This document shows, one piece after another, positions 7,724 through 16,129 of a stretch of 64,000 nt of DNA. Source of the stretch: Bog-950 sp964620645 (lineage in GTDB: Bacteria; Bacteroidota; Bacteroidia; Chitinophagales; LD1). Below the pieces are notes generated by a model. That model did not search any database. It saw only the letters and a list, made by a program, of their open reading frames with translations, and had not been told where the DNA came from. Within the stretch, counting starts at the first letter, position 1, and the number at the start of each line of letters is the position of its first letter. The stretch is taken from contig CAZUHU010000001.1 of the NCBI GenBank assembly GCA_964620645.1, positions 10,277-74,276 on the forward strand. The letters are read 5' to 3'. The position numbers and the translations under genes were made by a program.

Positions 7724-9684
7724 TGGGTAATGATAAACGCGGCCATGGCTTGCCATTGTCAGCCGCTGGCGTATTGATAACCTTGGGTATCATTTTCGGT
7801 GATATTGGAACTTCCCCTATCTACGTGATGAATGCGATAATAAGCAGCCACAACGTAACTCCGGACCTGATTTTAGGTGGCCTCAGTTGTGTGTTTTGGA
7901 CATTGCTTATTATAACTACCGTAAAGTATGTTTTCCTGGCTTTAAATGCTGATAACAAAGGCGAGGGTGGAATATTTGCCCTGTATGCTTTGGTGCGCCG
8001 CTACAAAGTAACCTGGACCATTTTCCCCGCTGTTATCGGTTGCGCTTCTCTTATAGCAGATGGATTTATCACACCTCCCATTTCCATCTCATCGGCGGTT
8101 GAGGGTTTGCGGATAATTAACCCTGATATTACAGGCAGAGAAGTAGAGTTATGTGTAATAGGCATTCTTACACTTTTGTTTGTATTTCAACAATTCGGCA
8201 CCCGTATAGTGGGTGGCATTTTCGGCCCGGTAATGACCATATGGTTTATAATGATAGGCATACTGGGCGCCAACCAAATCTTTGCCTTCCCCGAAGTACT
8301 TAAGGCGGTAAACCCCATGTATGCCTTTAACTTGCTGGCTAAATACCCCGGCGGTTTTTGGCTGTTGGGGGCGGTGTTCCTCTGCACCACCGGGGGCGAG
8401 GCGCTTTATTCAGACCTCGGCCACTGTGGCAAGAGCAACATACGCGTAAGCTGGAGCTTTGTGCTTATCATGCTTATGCTTTGTTACTTTGGCCAGGCGG
8501 CTTATTTGCTTAAAAACTGGAATGGCGCGCATTGGCCTGAAGGTAAATCCGCCTTCTATTCCCTAATGCCTGACTGGTGGTTACCTTTCGGTATAGCCAT
8601 AGCAACTTTGGCAACAATCATCGCGTCGCAGGCATTAATTACAGGTTGTTTTACCCTGGTAAACGAAGCCATGAAACTGCGCCTGTGGCCGAACCTAAAG
8701 GTTATTTACCCTACCACTCACCAGGGGCAGATGTACATTCCCGGCATCAACTGGTTCCTGTTTTTTGGCTGTATTGCAGTAGTGCTCATGTTTCACGAAT
8801 CAAGAAATATGGAAGCGGCCTACGGCCTGGCTATCACCATTAATATGCTGATGACCACTTTACTGCTTACCTACTTAATGTTTGTGCAGCGGCGCAACCC
8901 ACTTATCGTATGGGGTATTCCGTTAGTGTTTTTAACTATAGAAGGAACCTTCTTTGTTTCTAACCTGTTTAAGTTTACCAATGGCGGTTGGTTTACCGTG
9001 CTTATTGCCGCCTGCCTTTTCTTCGGTATGTGGATTTTCTACCAGGCACGTCTGTTACGTAAAAAGCACATTGAGTTCGTTGAAATCAAAGACTATATCG
9101 CTCCGCTAAAGGATTTGATGCACGATGAAACCATACCTAAGGAAGCCAACAACCTGGTGTATATGAGTATGGCCAACGATAAAAGTCATATTGACAGCAA
9201 CATCATTTACTCTATCTTCCGCAAAAGGCCAAAGCGTGCAGATATCTATTGGTTTGTGCACGTTGATATTTCCAACGAGCCGTTTGGTGTTACATATGCT
9301 GTTGATACGATAGTGCCTCGCCGTATTTTCTTCATCCGCTTAAACTTCGGTTTTAAGGTAGAGCATAAGGTTAACCTGATGTTCAATAAGATTGTTGAGG
9401 ACATGGTTAAGAGCGGAGAGGTGGATGAGTTATCACACTACCCCTCGTTACGTCAACACTCCATGCCGGCGGACTTTAAGTTTATACTGCTGAACACCCG
9501 CGTTGCCATTGACGATGCCCTTACCCCCTATGAGCAATTTGTGGTTAAAGGCTACCGTTTTATTAAGAGTATATCTCTTTCTACAGCCGAAGATTTCGGG
9601 CTTGAGTTAACCAACGTGGAAGAAGAAACTGTACCGATCCGGATTGCGCCAAGCAGTAAGATCGAATTGCACCGCGTAAACTAA
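7723..9684 (+). CDS. kup: KUP-type potassium uptake protein
   Basis: The 653-residue protein has the family signature FGDIGTSPIYVMNA near residues 25-38, about 12 membrane segments up to about residue 445, and a C-terminal cytoplasmic domain (about 445-653) typical of Kup/HAK/KUP potassium:proton symporters. Conserved stretches include ADNKGEGGIFALYALVR, TGGEALYSDLGHCGK and RIFFIRLNFGFKVE. It imports K+ across the inner membrane. Predicted start is the ATG at 7723, overlapping the stop of a 26-codon leader ORF. It has its own promoter and is convergent with the acyltransferase gene. Confidence 0.95.
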   Translation: MGNDKRGHGLPLSAAGVLITLGIIFGDIGTSPIYVMNAIISSHNVTPDLILGGLSCVFWTLLIITTVKYVFLALNADNKGEGGIFALYALVRRYKVTWTIFPAVIGCASLIADGFITPPISISSAVEGLRIINPDITGREVELCVIGILTLLFVFQQFGTRIVGGIFGPVMTIWFIMIGILGANQIFAFPEVLKAVNPMYAFNLLAKYPGGFWLLGAVFLCTTGGEALYSDLGHCGKSNIRVSWSFVLIMLMLCYFGQAAYLLKNWNGAHWPEGKSAFYSLMPDWWLPFGIAIATLATIIASQALITGCFTLVNEAMKLRLWPNLKVIYPTTHQGQMYIPGINWFLFFGCIAVVLMFHESRNMEAAYGLAITINMLMTTLLLTYLMFVQRRNPLIVWGIPLVFLTIEGTFFVSNLFKFTNGGWFTVLIAACLFFGMWIFYQARLLRKKHIEFVEIKDYIAPLKDLMHDETIPKEANNLVYMSMANDKSHIDSNIIYSIFRKRPKRADIYWFVHVDISNEPFGVTYAVDTIVPRRIFFIRLNFGFKVEHKVNLMFNKIVEDMVKSGEVDELSHYPSLRQHSMPADFKFILLNTRVAIDDALTPYEQFVVKGYRFIKSISLSTAEDFGLELTNVEEETVPIRIAPSSKIELHRVN

Positions 9685-9718
9685 AAAGGACCGGCTGATA
9701 CTTAACGCACTCCTTTTT
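9683..9718. terminator. Possible bidirectional terminator between kup and acyltransferase
   Basis: AAAAAGGA at 9683-9690 is perfectly complementary to TCCTTTTT at 9711-9718, with a 20-nt loop. The hairpin overlaps the end of kup and the stop of the convergent acyltransferase gene. The stem is AT-rich, so this is a tentative call. Confidence 0.35.
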
Positions 9719-10241
9719 CGGGGTGCTTGCCCTTAAACTGGCGGTAGTAATTTTTTATTTCCACCATATCCTTTTCTATATCGCCTGTTGGATAAAATGT
9801 GGGCCCAATACCTACTACTTTGCGCTCAAAATCTATGTAACCTAACACAATGGGCACCTGCGCCTTTAAAGCAATGTAGTAGAAACCCGTGCGCCACTTT
9901 TCTACGTAAGCACGGGTGCCTTCAGGCGCGAGGGCTAAAATCATTTCATCCCTTTCTTTAAAAAGCTGTACTGCCTGGTCAACCACATTGTGGCTGCTGA
10001 AACGGTCCACCGGCACACCGCCTAAATACCTTAACAAATTACCCAACGGAAATTTGAACAGCTCCATTTTACCGAAGAAGGTAATTTTCAAATCCCACAA
10101 TAAAATTGCGCTAAGGCCAAACACAACATCCCAGCCGCTGGTGTGCGGCGCTCCAATAGCTACAAATTTTTTAAGGGGTGGTATCTGGCCTTCGGTCTTC
10201 CAACCAAAGAACCAGTAAATTACCCGGGCTATAAATTTCAT
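9702..10241 (-). CDS. 1-acyl-glycerol-phosphate acyltransferase-like protein (PlsC superfamily)
   Basis: From the ATG at 10241 the protein has 179 residues (a TTG at 10265 would add eight). It carries the acyltransferase block I GAPHTSGWDVVF (the H-x4-D catalytic pair) and block III ALAPEGTRAYVEKWRTGFYYIA. It transfers an acyl group to a glycerophosphate-type or other acceptor at the inner membrane. At under 200 residues it is a short, soluble-looking member; such proteins are common as solitary genes in Bacteroidota and their acceptor is usually not known. Confidence 0.85.
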   Translation of the reverse strand: MKFIARVIYWFFGWKTEGQIPPLKKFVAIGAPHTSGWDVVFGLSAILLWDLKITFFGKMELFKFPLGNLLRYLGGVPVDRFSSHNVVDQAVQLFKERDEMILALAPEGTRAYVEKWRTGFYYIALKAQVPIVLGYIDFERKVVGIGPTFYPTGDIEKDMVEIKNYYRQFKGKHPEKGVR

Positions 10242-10333
10242 ATATCCATGGTGCAGGTTATGCAAAGCACCAACAATTATCAGAAAAATAAGGTGTGTAG
10301 TAAAACTTATTTTATGATAACTGCATTAGCGGT

Positions 10334-11563
10334 TTACAACTCAGTAAACTTCAGACGGCGAACCTTCCAGCGGAAACGCAGCAGTAATAAAGTAGCCGAC
10401 AGGCTTAAACCTATAATAAAGGCAATCCAAAAACCGTTTACTCCCAGGCTTGTTTTAAACGCAAGAAAATACCCCAGTGGCACCATAATAACCCAATACG
10501 TAATNNNNNNNNNNNNNNNNNNNNNNNNNNNNNNNNNNNNNNNNNNNNNNNNNNNNNNNNNNNNNNNNNNNNNNNNNNNNNNNNNNNNNNNNNNNNNNNN
10601 NNNNACTACCCGGCCGCTTAAGCGCACATCCTCTTTATCGCGCGCACCAAAGGCATAGCCGGTCATAATAGTGCCCGCGCCGCTAAGGCCGTTAGCCACC
10701 ATAAAAGTAGCGCTGGCAAGGCCAATAACAATCTGGTGCGAGGCCAAGCTGTTTACGCTAAGCCAACCGCTCATAATCTGTGTAAAGCAAAATGCCGCTA
10801 CTTCAAAAAAACTCATAAGGCCGGCAGGCACCCCCAGCTTTATTATCTCAGGGGCAAAACTGCGGCTCTTATCGCCCATTTCATTGTATTCCCTGCGCAG
10901 CCTGCGTATGTCTTTATCCCACCATATATATAAGAACATACAGCCTGCCATAGCAAAGCGCGATGAAGCGGTTGCAATAGCAGCGCCCTCCAGCCCCAGC
11001 CTTGGGAAACCCCAGTTGCCGTTAATAAGCAGAAAGTTCAAGAAGATGTTCAGCAACAGGCCGCCCAGGCTAAGCACCATGCCTACTTTAGTTTTCTTCA
11101 TGCCGTCAGTAAACTGCTTGCCGCAGGTATAAAAAATAAGCGCTATGGTGCCCAGGTTCAGCAGGCGCAGATATTTAAAAGCATGATCCTGCACCACTTT
11201 ATCCTGTTGAAAGATGTCTAAATGAAAAATGGCGCCGTAGGTTATGGCAGTAAACAACACCGCAACCACCAGGCTAACCTTTACAGCCGAGCGCAGCACG
11301 CCAATGGCTTTCCAGCCGTTCTTTTCGCCAAAAGCTTCGCTAACCAAAGGCGCTACCGAAAAAAGTACGCCCATTCCCAATAGGTTTATTACCCAGTACA
11401 CATTGTTGCCAAAGCCGCAGGCAGCTATATAATCGGCGCCAAGGCCGCCTATTTGTACATTATCGAAAACGCCCATTAATACCTGGCCCAGTTGGCCGGC
11501 CATCATAGGCAAGGCAAGGCTTATAGCCTGTGCTGCTTTCTGTTTGTAGGTATTGCTGAACAT
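10334..11563 (-). CDS. MATE-family multidrug/cation exporter, interrupted by an assembly gap
   Basis: The N-terminal part (AISLALPMMAGQLGQVLMGVFDNVQIGGLG, read in two pieces: AISLALPMMAGQLGQVLMG then VFDNVQIGGLG) and the middle (GLSGAGTIMTGYAFGARDK) are typical of the MATE/NorM family, which exports drugs or metabolites with Na+ or H+ exchange. A run of 100 N covers 10505-10604. After it the frame resumes with ITYWVIMVPLGYFLAF. Known family members have roughly 85 residues between these blocks where the gap leaves room for 33, so the true gap is likely about 250 nt and the apparent open frame through it is coincidental. Full length would be near 460 residues. Confidence 0.85.
   Translation of the reverse strand: MFSNTYKQKAAQAISLALPMMAGQLGQVLMGVFDNVQIGGLGADYIAACGFGNNVYWVINLLGMGVLFSVAPLVSEAFGEKNGWKAIGVLRSAVKVSLVVAVLFTAITYGAIFHLDIFQQDKVVQDHAFKYLRLLNLGTIALIFYTCGKQFTDGMKKTKVGMVLSLGGLLLNIFLNFLLINGNWGFPRLGLEGAAIATASSRFAMAGCMFLYIWWDKDIRRLRREYNEMGDKSRSFAPEIIKLGVPAGLMSFFEVAAFCFTQIMSGWLSVNSLASHQIVIGLASATFMVANGLSGAGTIMTGYAFGARDKEDVRLSGRVXXXXXXXXXXXXXXXXXXXXXXXXXXXXXXXXXXITYWVIMVPLGYFLAFKTSLGVNGFWIAFIIGLSLSATLLLLRFRWKVRRLKFTEL
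10505..10604. other. Assembly gap (100 N) inside the MATE gene
   Basis: Exactly 100 unknown bases, a standard placeholder for a gap of unknown size. Family comparison suggests that more sequence than this is missing. Confidence 0.98.
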
Positions 11564-11644
11564 TGGTTTTAGTATTTACTCTGTTTAAATCATGGCTTTA
11601 ATCCGTTATACCTGCTCCATGCAGGCATCGGCATTAAGGCAAAC

Positions 11645-11676
11645 AAAAAAGCCCGTAAGGCTTGGGCCAAACGGGC
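11645..11676 (-). terminator. Rho-independent terminator after rpmF
   Basis: On the minus strand a stem GCCCGT (11676-11671) with ACGGGC (11656-11651) is followed by a run of T (complement of the A run 11650-11645). It lies about 25 nt past the rpmF stop, in the correct orientation. Confidence 0.75.
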
Positions 11677-11701
11677 GAAATATATTTAAAGCTATTGCTT
11701 G

Positions 11702-11890
11702 TTATTTCTGCGTTTTATCTACCAGTACTTTGCCGCGATAGTAAAGCTTTCCTTCGCTTTCGTGTGCGCGGTGAAGTTGGTGAGCTTCGCCCGTAGTTTG
11801 GTCTACTCCTGTTGTAGGCGCTACTGCCTTGTAGTGTGTTCTTCTCTTATCTCTTCTTGCTTTCGAGATTCTATGTTTAGGATGTGGCAT
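11702..11890 (-). CDS. rpmF: Large ribosomal subunit protein bL32
   Basis: The 62-residue basic protein begins MPHPKHRISKARRDKRRTHY, the usual bL32 N-terminus in Bacteroidota (M-PHPK-R-SK-R--KRR-H). The zinc-type cysteines found in some bL32 are absent, so this is the Cys-free form. It is a component of the 50S subunit. It lies 39 nt downstream of the DUF177/YceD gene, the standard pairing, and is followed by a terminator. Confidence 0.95.
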   Translation of the reverse strand: MPHPKHRISKARRDKRRTHYKAVAPTTGVDQTTGEAHQLHRAHESEGKLYYRGKVLVDKTQK

Positions 11891-11929
11891 GACGCTAAAT
11901 TTTAATTATTGTTTGTTTATTGTTTTAAG

Positions 11930-12460
11930 CTATTGGTCCTTTATTTTTTTAAGTGCTGCCCAGCGTGGATCAATTTCGCCGTCATCGGCCTTCTTTTGTC
12001 CATCCAGGTATTTAAGCACCTCCTTGTTACACTGCGGCTCTTCGCCGGGCTTTTTACAACCCCAACGCTGCATGGGCAAACAAAGCACTATGTATTCGTA
12101 AATTAACTGCGATACATCAATGATTGTTTCATCGCGGCTTATAAAGATAACTTCATCCTCATCAGCCAGGCTGGCGGCGTTTTCCGAAAATTTGATGTAG
12201 CAGGTATAATCCCCGAAAATCTCCTTATCGAAAGGCACCAGGCAACGGTCACATTCTGTACGAACGGCCCCGTCAATGTAAAAGTTCAAAATAAAGAACG
12301 TCTCCTTCTTCTCAAATTCCAGCTTCACCTTCACCTTGCAGTCATGGATGGGCGCATCTTCAAAATGCTGAAAAAACTTCCCATCAATGTCGTACTCAAA
12401 TTTATGAATACCAACTTTAAGACCTACATAGGGAATCTCAAACTCCCTCAAACCTTTCAC
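11930..12460 (-). CDS. YceD/DUF177-family protein upstream of rpmF
   Basis: The 176-residue protein has the DUF177 core: EKKETFFILNFYIDG, then AVRTECDRCLVPFDKEI with the C-x2-C pair, and IDVSQLIYEYIVLCLPMQR followed by C-x8-C residues. YceD homologues are linked to 23S rRNA accumulation and are nearly always encoded next to rpmF, as here. The start is GTG at 12460-12458. The promoter predicted at 12544-12573 would serve both genes. Confidence 0.88.
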   Translation of the reverse strand: MKGLREFEIPYVGLKVGIHKFEYDIDGKFFQHFEDAPIHDCKVKVKLEFEKKETFFILNFYIDGAVRTECDRCLVPFDKEIFGDYTCYIKFSENAASLADEDEVIFISRDETIIDVSQLIYEYIVLCLPMQRWGCKKPGEEPQCNKEVLKYLDGQKKADDGEIDPRWAALKKIKDQ

Positions 12461-12543
12461 GCAACAGAATTTATAGTGATGCTACCGGCTATAACTTCCT
12501 CGTTTTCAAACAACTTTGTGACAGCTTTCGCGAAAAAGGACGG

Positions 12544-12573
12544 CAAAGATAGCAAAAGCAAGGGAAAATGCAA
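12544..12573 (-). promoter_or_regulatory. Predicted promoter of the DUF177-rpmF operon
   Basis: On the minus strand TTG (12573-12571) and TATCTTTG (12551-12544) are 19 nt apart, matching the Bacteroidota -33/-7 consensus. The leader to the GTG start is about 80 nt. Confidence 0.65.
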
Positions 12574-12611
12574 GGGGTTGGCTACCCCTGAAGGGAATTG
12601 TAAACTACCCC

Positions 12612-13511
12612 TTACTTTCCTTCCTGGGCCTTTAGCTGGCCTCTTAGGGTTTTCGCCCGTAAATCGGGGCCGTTATGGCTCCAGCCGGGAGGCATAAAAA
12701 TATACTTCAGCTTATTCATAAAGCCGGGGGCGTTCTTAACATCCTGCCAAAGGTCGTAATACTCGTGGCCGGCTATTTTAAACAGGTTATAAGTATGTAT
12801 GTTCTTGGTTATGCCGTAAACCGGCTTCTCTTCATCCTTTTCTTCACTAAAGGTTCCGAAAAGGCGGTCCCAAATAATCAGTATACCCCCGTGGTTACGG
12901 TCAAGGTACCTTATGTTACTGGCGTGGTGCACGCGGTGATGGCTGGGGGTATTAAATATAAACTCAACCCAACGCGGTAGTTTATGGATAAGCTCAGTAT
13001 GCGGCCAGTATTGATAAATAAGCGAAATGCTCATCATCATTAACATCATTAGCGGGTCAAAACCCAAAAGTGGCATCCATAACCACCAAATGTACTTATA
13101 AAGCTGCTCAGCCCAACTTTGGCGCAAGGCAGTAGCCAGGTTATAATGCACGCTGGAGTGGTGGTTAACATGCGCTGCCCACAATACGCGTATTTCATGA
13201 CTTAAGCGATGGTGCCAGTAAAAGGTAAAATCATCAGCCAATACTATCAGCACCCAACTCCACCAATGCCAGCCGATTTCAAAAAGGCGGTATTGATAAA
13301 TAATGCTGTAAGTGCCGTAAGCCAGGCCCTTCATAAGCACGTTAATTACCAACGAGCCAAGGCCCATGCCAATAGAAGCCAAAGCCTCTTTAGATTCATA
13401 AAGATGGCGCTGTTCCTTCCAGTTAACGTAAAGCTCTATGGAAATAAGAATAAGGAAGAACGGAATGGCGTAAACGACAGGGTCGCTTTCAACCGGCATT
13501 AACTTGAACAT
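12612..13511 (-). CDS. Fatty acid hydroxylase / sterol desaturase superfamily protein 1
   Basis: The 299-residue membrane protein carries the three histidine clusters of the superfamily: FYWHHRLSHE, AAHVNHHSSVHYN and SHHRVHHASN, plus WPHTELIH. These residues hold a di-iron centre that hydroxylates or desaturates a lipid at the inner membrane. The pattern (NTPSHHRVHH, DRNHGGILIIWDRLFGTF) is closest to the alkylglycerol-monooxygenase-like branch found in Bacteroidota; the substrate is unknown. It overlaps the upstream paralogue by 23 nt, so the two are probably translated together. Confidence 0.85.
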   Translation of the reverse strand: MFKLMPVESDPVVYAIPFFLILISIELYVNWKEQRHLYESKEALASIGMGLGSLVINVLMKGLAYGTYSIIYQYRLFEIGWHWWSWVLIVLADDFTFYWHHRLSHEIRVLWAAHVNHHSSVHYNLATALRQSWAEQLYKYIWWLWMPLLGFDPLMMLMMMSISLIYQYWPHTELIHKLPRWVEFIFNTPSHHRVHHASNIRYLDRNHGGILIIWDRLFGTFSEEKDEEKPVYGITKNIHTYNLFKIAGHEYYDLWQDVKNAPGFMNKLKYIFMPPGWSHNGPDLRAKTLRGQLKAQEGK

Positions 13512-14811
13512 CGTTCGTATTGTTGATTTTGAATTCGCGAATATACCTTGCCAGCCACAAAACCGAAACTACTGCGATAATTGCAGTAGCCACCGTTACA
13601 GGAATAAACGATGCTGATTGCCGAAACAGGAAGCCCACCACAGCAACCAGGCCTGCCAGCCTTAACACCTCAAGCAATGGAGCCCAGCTTTTGCGTTCAA
13701 AAATCCCCCCGATGTTTAATAGGGCAAGCGTTATTAGAGAGGCCAGCATAGTTTTAAGCAACCAACTTTCAGCAATTGGGCCCTTAGAACTTGTAATTAA
13801 AAAAGCCGTTGCACCGATAAGCACAATTATAAACTGGGCCAAAATATAGTAGTTAAGCCCCGGTGAAATTTCAGTATCGTATTTATGGAAGGTTTGCGGG
13901 CTAACCTCTTTAAACTCTTCTTCCCCGCCCAGTTCCTTAGGCTTCCATCCCGGCATTTTTATCAGCATTAGCACGCCATCTTTTATCCTGTGCACTTTAA
14001 ACACATCAACAAATAGCTGTATCCAGTATTCAAAGTTTACCCAAAGCGGGTTCCAACTATTGGGCTGCTTGGTAATGCCATACACCACTTCTTCCTCCTC
14101 TGCCTGAAAGGTGCCGAACATTCTGTCAAAAATAATTAGCGTACCGCCGTGGTTCTTATCAATGTATTTAGGGTTAACGCCATGGTGCACCCTGTGGTGG
14201 CTGGGCGTATTAAAAACATACTCAAAAGCAGGGTGCATTTTGTCTATCAGCTTAGTGTGTATCCAAAACTGGTAAAGGGTTTGTAAGGAGGCTACAGTAA
14301 TAAACATCTCGGGCGAAAAGCCGATAACCGCCAGCGGAAGATAAAACGCCCAACTAAAAGCACCTTGTAAAGCAGCCTGTCGCAGGGCAACGGTTAGGTT
14401 ATATTCTTCGCTTTGGTGATGCACTACGTGGCTACCCCATAAAAAAGAAATTTCATGCGCCAGGCGATGAAACCAATAGTAAAAGAAATCAACCCCAATA
14501 AAAAGTAATGTTCCGATAACCAGGGTTCCGCTTATTCGCAAGGCCTGGGCACTAATTGCCGACGAAGACCCAACAAGGTTCACAAGCAGGTTACCATCAA
14601 TGCGCCAAATAGAATGTTGATACAACCACGTATAGCCTACAAAGGTAAAAGTGCGTAAAAAAACCTTGGCTACTTCCGAACTTATGCCGCAACTTAAGTT
14701 GGTGATAGCATCATTAAAGCGGTAATAGCTCAATCCTTTCATCCGCGCTATAAGCACCTCAAGGCCTATAAGCAGAAAAAACACCGGGATGGAGTAAATA
14801 ATGAGGCTCAT
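13489..14811 (-). CDS. Fatty acid hydroxylase / sterol desaturase superfamily protein 2
   Basis: The 440-residue paralogue of the neighbouring gene has matching histidine clusters FYYWFHRLAHE, GSHVVHHQSEEYN and SHHRVHHGVN, and the same DKNHGGTLIIFDRMFGTF block. After about residue 300 it has an extra tail of about 120 residues with four hydrophobic segments, absent from its partner. It is the upstream gene of the overlapping pair, suggesting duplication followed by gain or loss of the tail. A lipid-modifying membrane oxygenase is the likely role; the substrate cannot be inferred. Confidence 0.85.
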   Translation of the reverse strand: MSLIIYSIPVFFLLIGLEVLIARMKGLSYYRFNDAITNLSCGISSEVAKVFLRTFTFVGYTWLYQHSIWRIDGNLLVNLVGSSSAISAQALRISGTLVIGTLLFIGVDFFYYWFHRLAHEISFLWGSHVVHHQSEEYNLTVALRQAALQGAFSWAFYLPLAVIGFSPEMFITVASLQTLYQFWIHTKLIDKMHPAFEYVFNTPSHHRVHHGVNPKYIDKNHGGTLIIFDRMFGTFQAEEEEVVYGITKQPNSWNPLWVNFEYWIQLFVDVFKVHRIKDGVLMLIKMPGWKPKELGGEEEFKEVSPQTFHKYDTEISPGLNYYILAQFIIVLIGATAFLITSSKGPIAESWLLKTMLASLITLALLNIGGIFERKSWAPLLEVLRLAGLVAVVGFLFRQSASFIPVTVATAIIAVVSVLWLARYIREFKINNTNDVQVNAG

Positions 14812-14938
14812 AGTGCTAAAATACTGAAAGCATAGAAGTGCAGAAGGAAATTTTAGTCATATGGAGGGCTTAAGTTAAGGGTAAGATTCAGCCTCTTTTG
14901 GGCAGCCCGCGGCTGTGCAATCCTGTTATTTTTGGTGC

Positions 14939-15583
14939 ATGAAGTGGAAGGATATTTTCCGTAATCAGTCGTTTTGGATGCTTTTGGCAATTAACGTTGC
15001 GCTGGTGGTTTATTACCTGCACTATGGTACTGGCTTTAAAACCCTGGTGTGGATTTACTGGTGCCAAAGTGTGCTGATAGGGGTTTTTAACTTTCTTAAC
15101 CTGTTAACTATTGAACGCGTTGAGCCGGGCAGCATAAGCATTAACAACGAACCTATTAAAAACGCCTCGCAGGCCCGGGGCTGTGTATCCTTCTTTTTTG
15201 CGGTACACTTCGGGCTCTTCCACTTTGTTTACATGGTTTTTCTTTTCAGCATGCTGGATGCTAACGAGCGGTTGGATTGGCGCTTGTTTGAAGTATCTAT
15301 AGGCGCATTATTCCTGGACCAGCTATGGAATTTTATACAGGCCAAGCGGCAGGGGAAAGACCGCGATGCCAATATCGGCGCGCTTTTCTTTTTGCCTTAT
15401 GCGCGCATACTGCCTATGCACCTTACCATCCTGCTTCCACAATTTTTGGGCTTATCGGCCATGTACATCTTTTTGCCTTTAAAAGTGTTTGCCGATATGT
15501 TGATGTTTGGCATTACCATGAAGATAAACGGCCCACCTCAACAGGCAGACCCTACCGTACTTGAAACAGAAAAGAAAATTTAG
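14939..15583 (+). CDS. DUF6498-like integral membrane protein
   Basis: From the ATG at 14939 the protein has 214 residues and about six hydrophobic segments. Motifs include WIYWCQSVLIGVFNFLNLL and FFAVHFGLFHFVYMVFL, then PYARILPMHLTILLPQF, matching my memory of the DUF6498 family; its function is unknown. A -7-like element TATTTTTG ends only 4 nt before the ATG, so the mRNA may be nearly leaderless, but no -33 TTG is at the right distance. The gene is divergent from the sterol desaturase pair and convergent with gldH (5 nt apart). Confidence 0.7.
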   Translation: MKWKDIFRNQSFWMLLAINVALVVYYLHYGTGFKTLVWIYWCQSVLIGVFNFLNLLTIERVEPGSISINNEPIKNASQARGCVSFFFAVHFGLFHFVYMVFLFSMLDANERLDWRLFEVSIGALFLDQLWNFIQAKRQGKDRDANIGALFFLPYARILPMHLTILLPQFLGLSAMYIFLPLKVFADMLMFGITMKINGPPQQADPTVLETEKKI

Positions 15584-15588
15584 AACGC

Positions 15589-16077
15589 CTACTGGCTCGC
15601 CTGGTATTTTTCTATGCGCAGGCCAACGCTTTTTATATTGGCAAGGGGGTTAACGCGCATATCCTGGCGTATTTTAAAGATGTATTTACCGGGTTGAGGG
15701 AAATAGGCGTTTTCCTGTATGGGTATTTGAATGTCGCAGTTATCGCCCAGGCAATCGCCAAACCAGTGCCCATCAGGCTCGCTCAATAAAAGGTTAACGC
15801 GCTTATCAAATTTTTTACCGTTGGGGAAAGTGGTTTCAATATTCACCCACATGTTACGCCACTCAAAATTAAAACCATGCCGTAGATTAACATATAAGTT
15901 ATAGGTTATGGCTGTATCCTTAATCTCAGTGGTAAAAACCTTTTCATCAGCATAATTCCAGTTGTAGTTAGTTATAGATTGGTTATCGTCTATAATCCGG
16001 TTTTTATCGCAAGCCGATAACAGCACAACAACCAAAACCACCAGTGCAAAAACAATAACTTTAGGAGAAACCTTCAT
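15589..16077 (-). CDS. gldH: Gliding motility lipoprotein GldH
   Basis: The 162-residue protein has a lipoprotein signal peptide with lipobox LLSAC (Cys about 23). The mature part (NYNWNYADEKVFTTEI, YNLYVNLRHGFNFEWRNMWV, GDCLGDNCDIQIPI, YIFKIRQDMRVNPL) matches GldH, a lipoprotein needed for gliding and type IX secretion in Flavobacterium. It is also kept in many non-gliding Bacteroidota. It lies 52 nt downstream of ricT, and the holB-ricT-gldH order is commonly conserved in the phylum. Confidence 0.88.
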   Translation of the reverse strand: MKVSPKVIVFALVVLVVVLLSACDKNRIIDDNQSITNYNWNYADEKVFTTEIKDTAITYNLYVNLRHGFNFEWRNMWVNIETTFPNGKKFDKRVNLLLSEPDGHWFGDCLGDNCDIQIPIQENAYFPQPGKYIFKIRQDMRVNPLANIKSVGLRIEKYQASQ

Positions 16078-16129
16078 ACCCGGTTTATTAGCAATAACGG
16101 CTTTTATACTTCTGAAATTTTGGGTTCAA

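Noticed and set aside
10143..10658. Plus-strand frame crossing the N gap opposite the acyltransferase and MATE genes
   Set aside because: The frame passes through 100 unknown bases and lies antisense to two clear genes.
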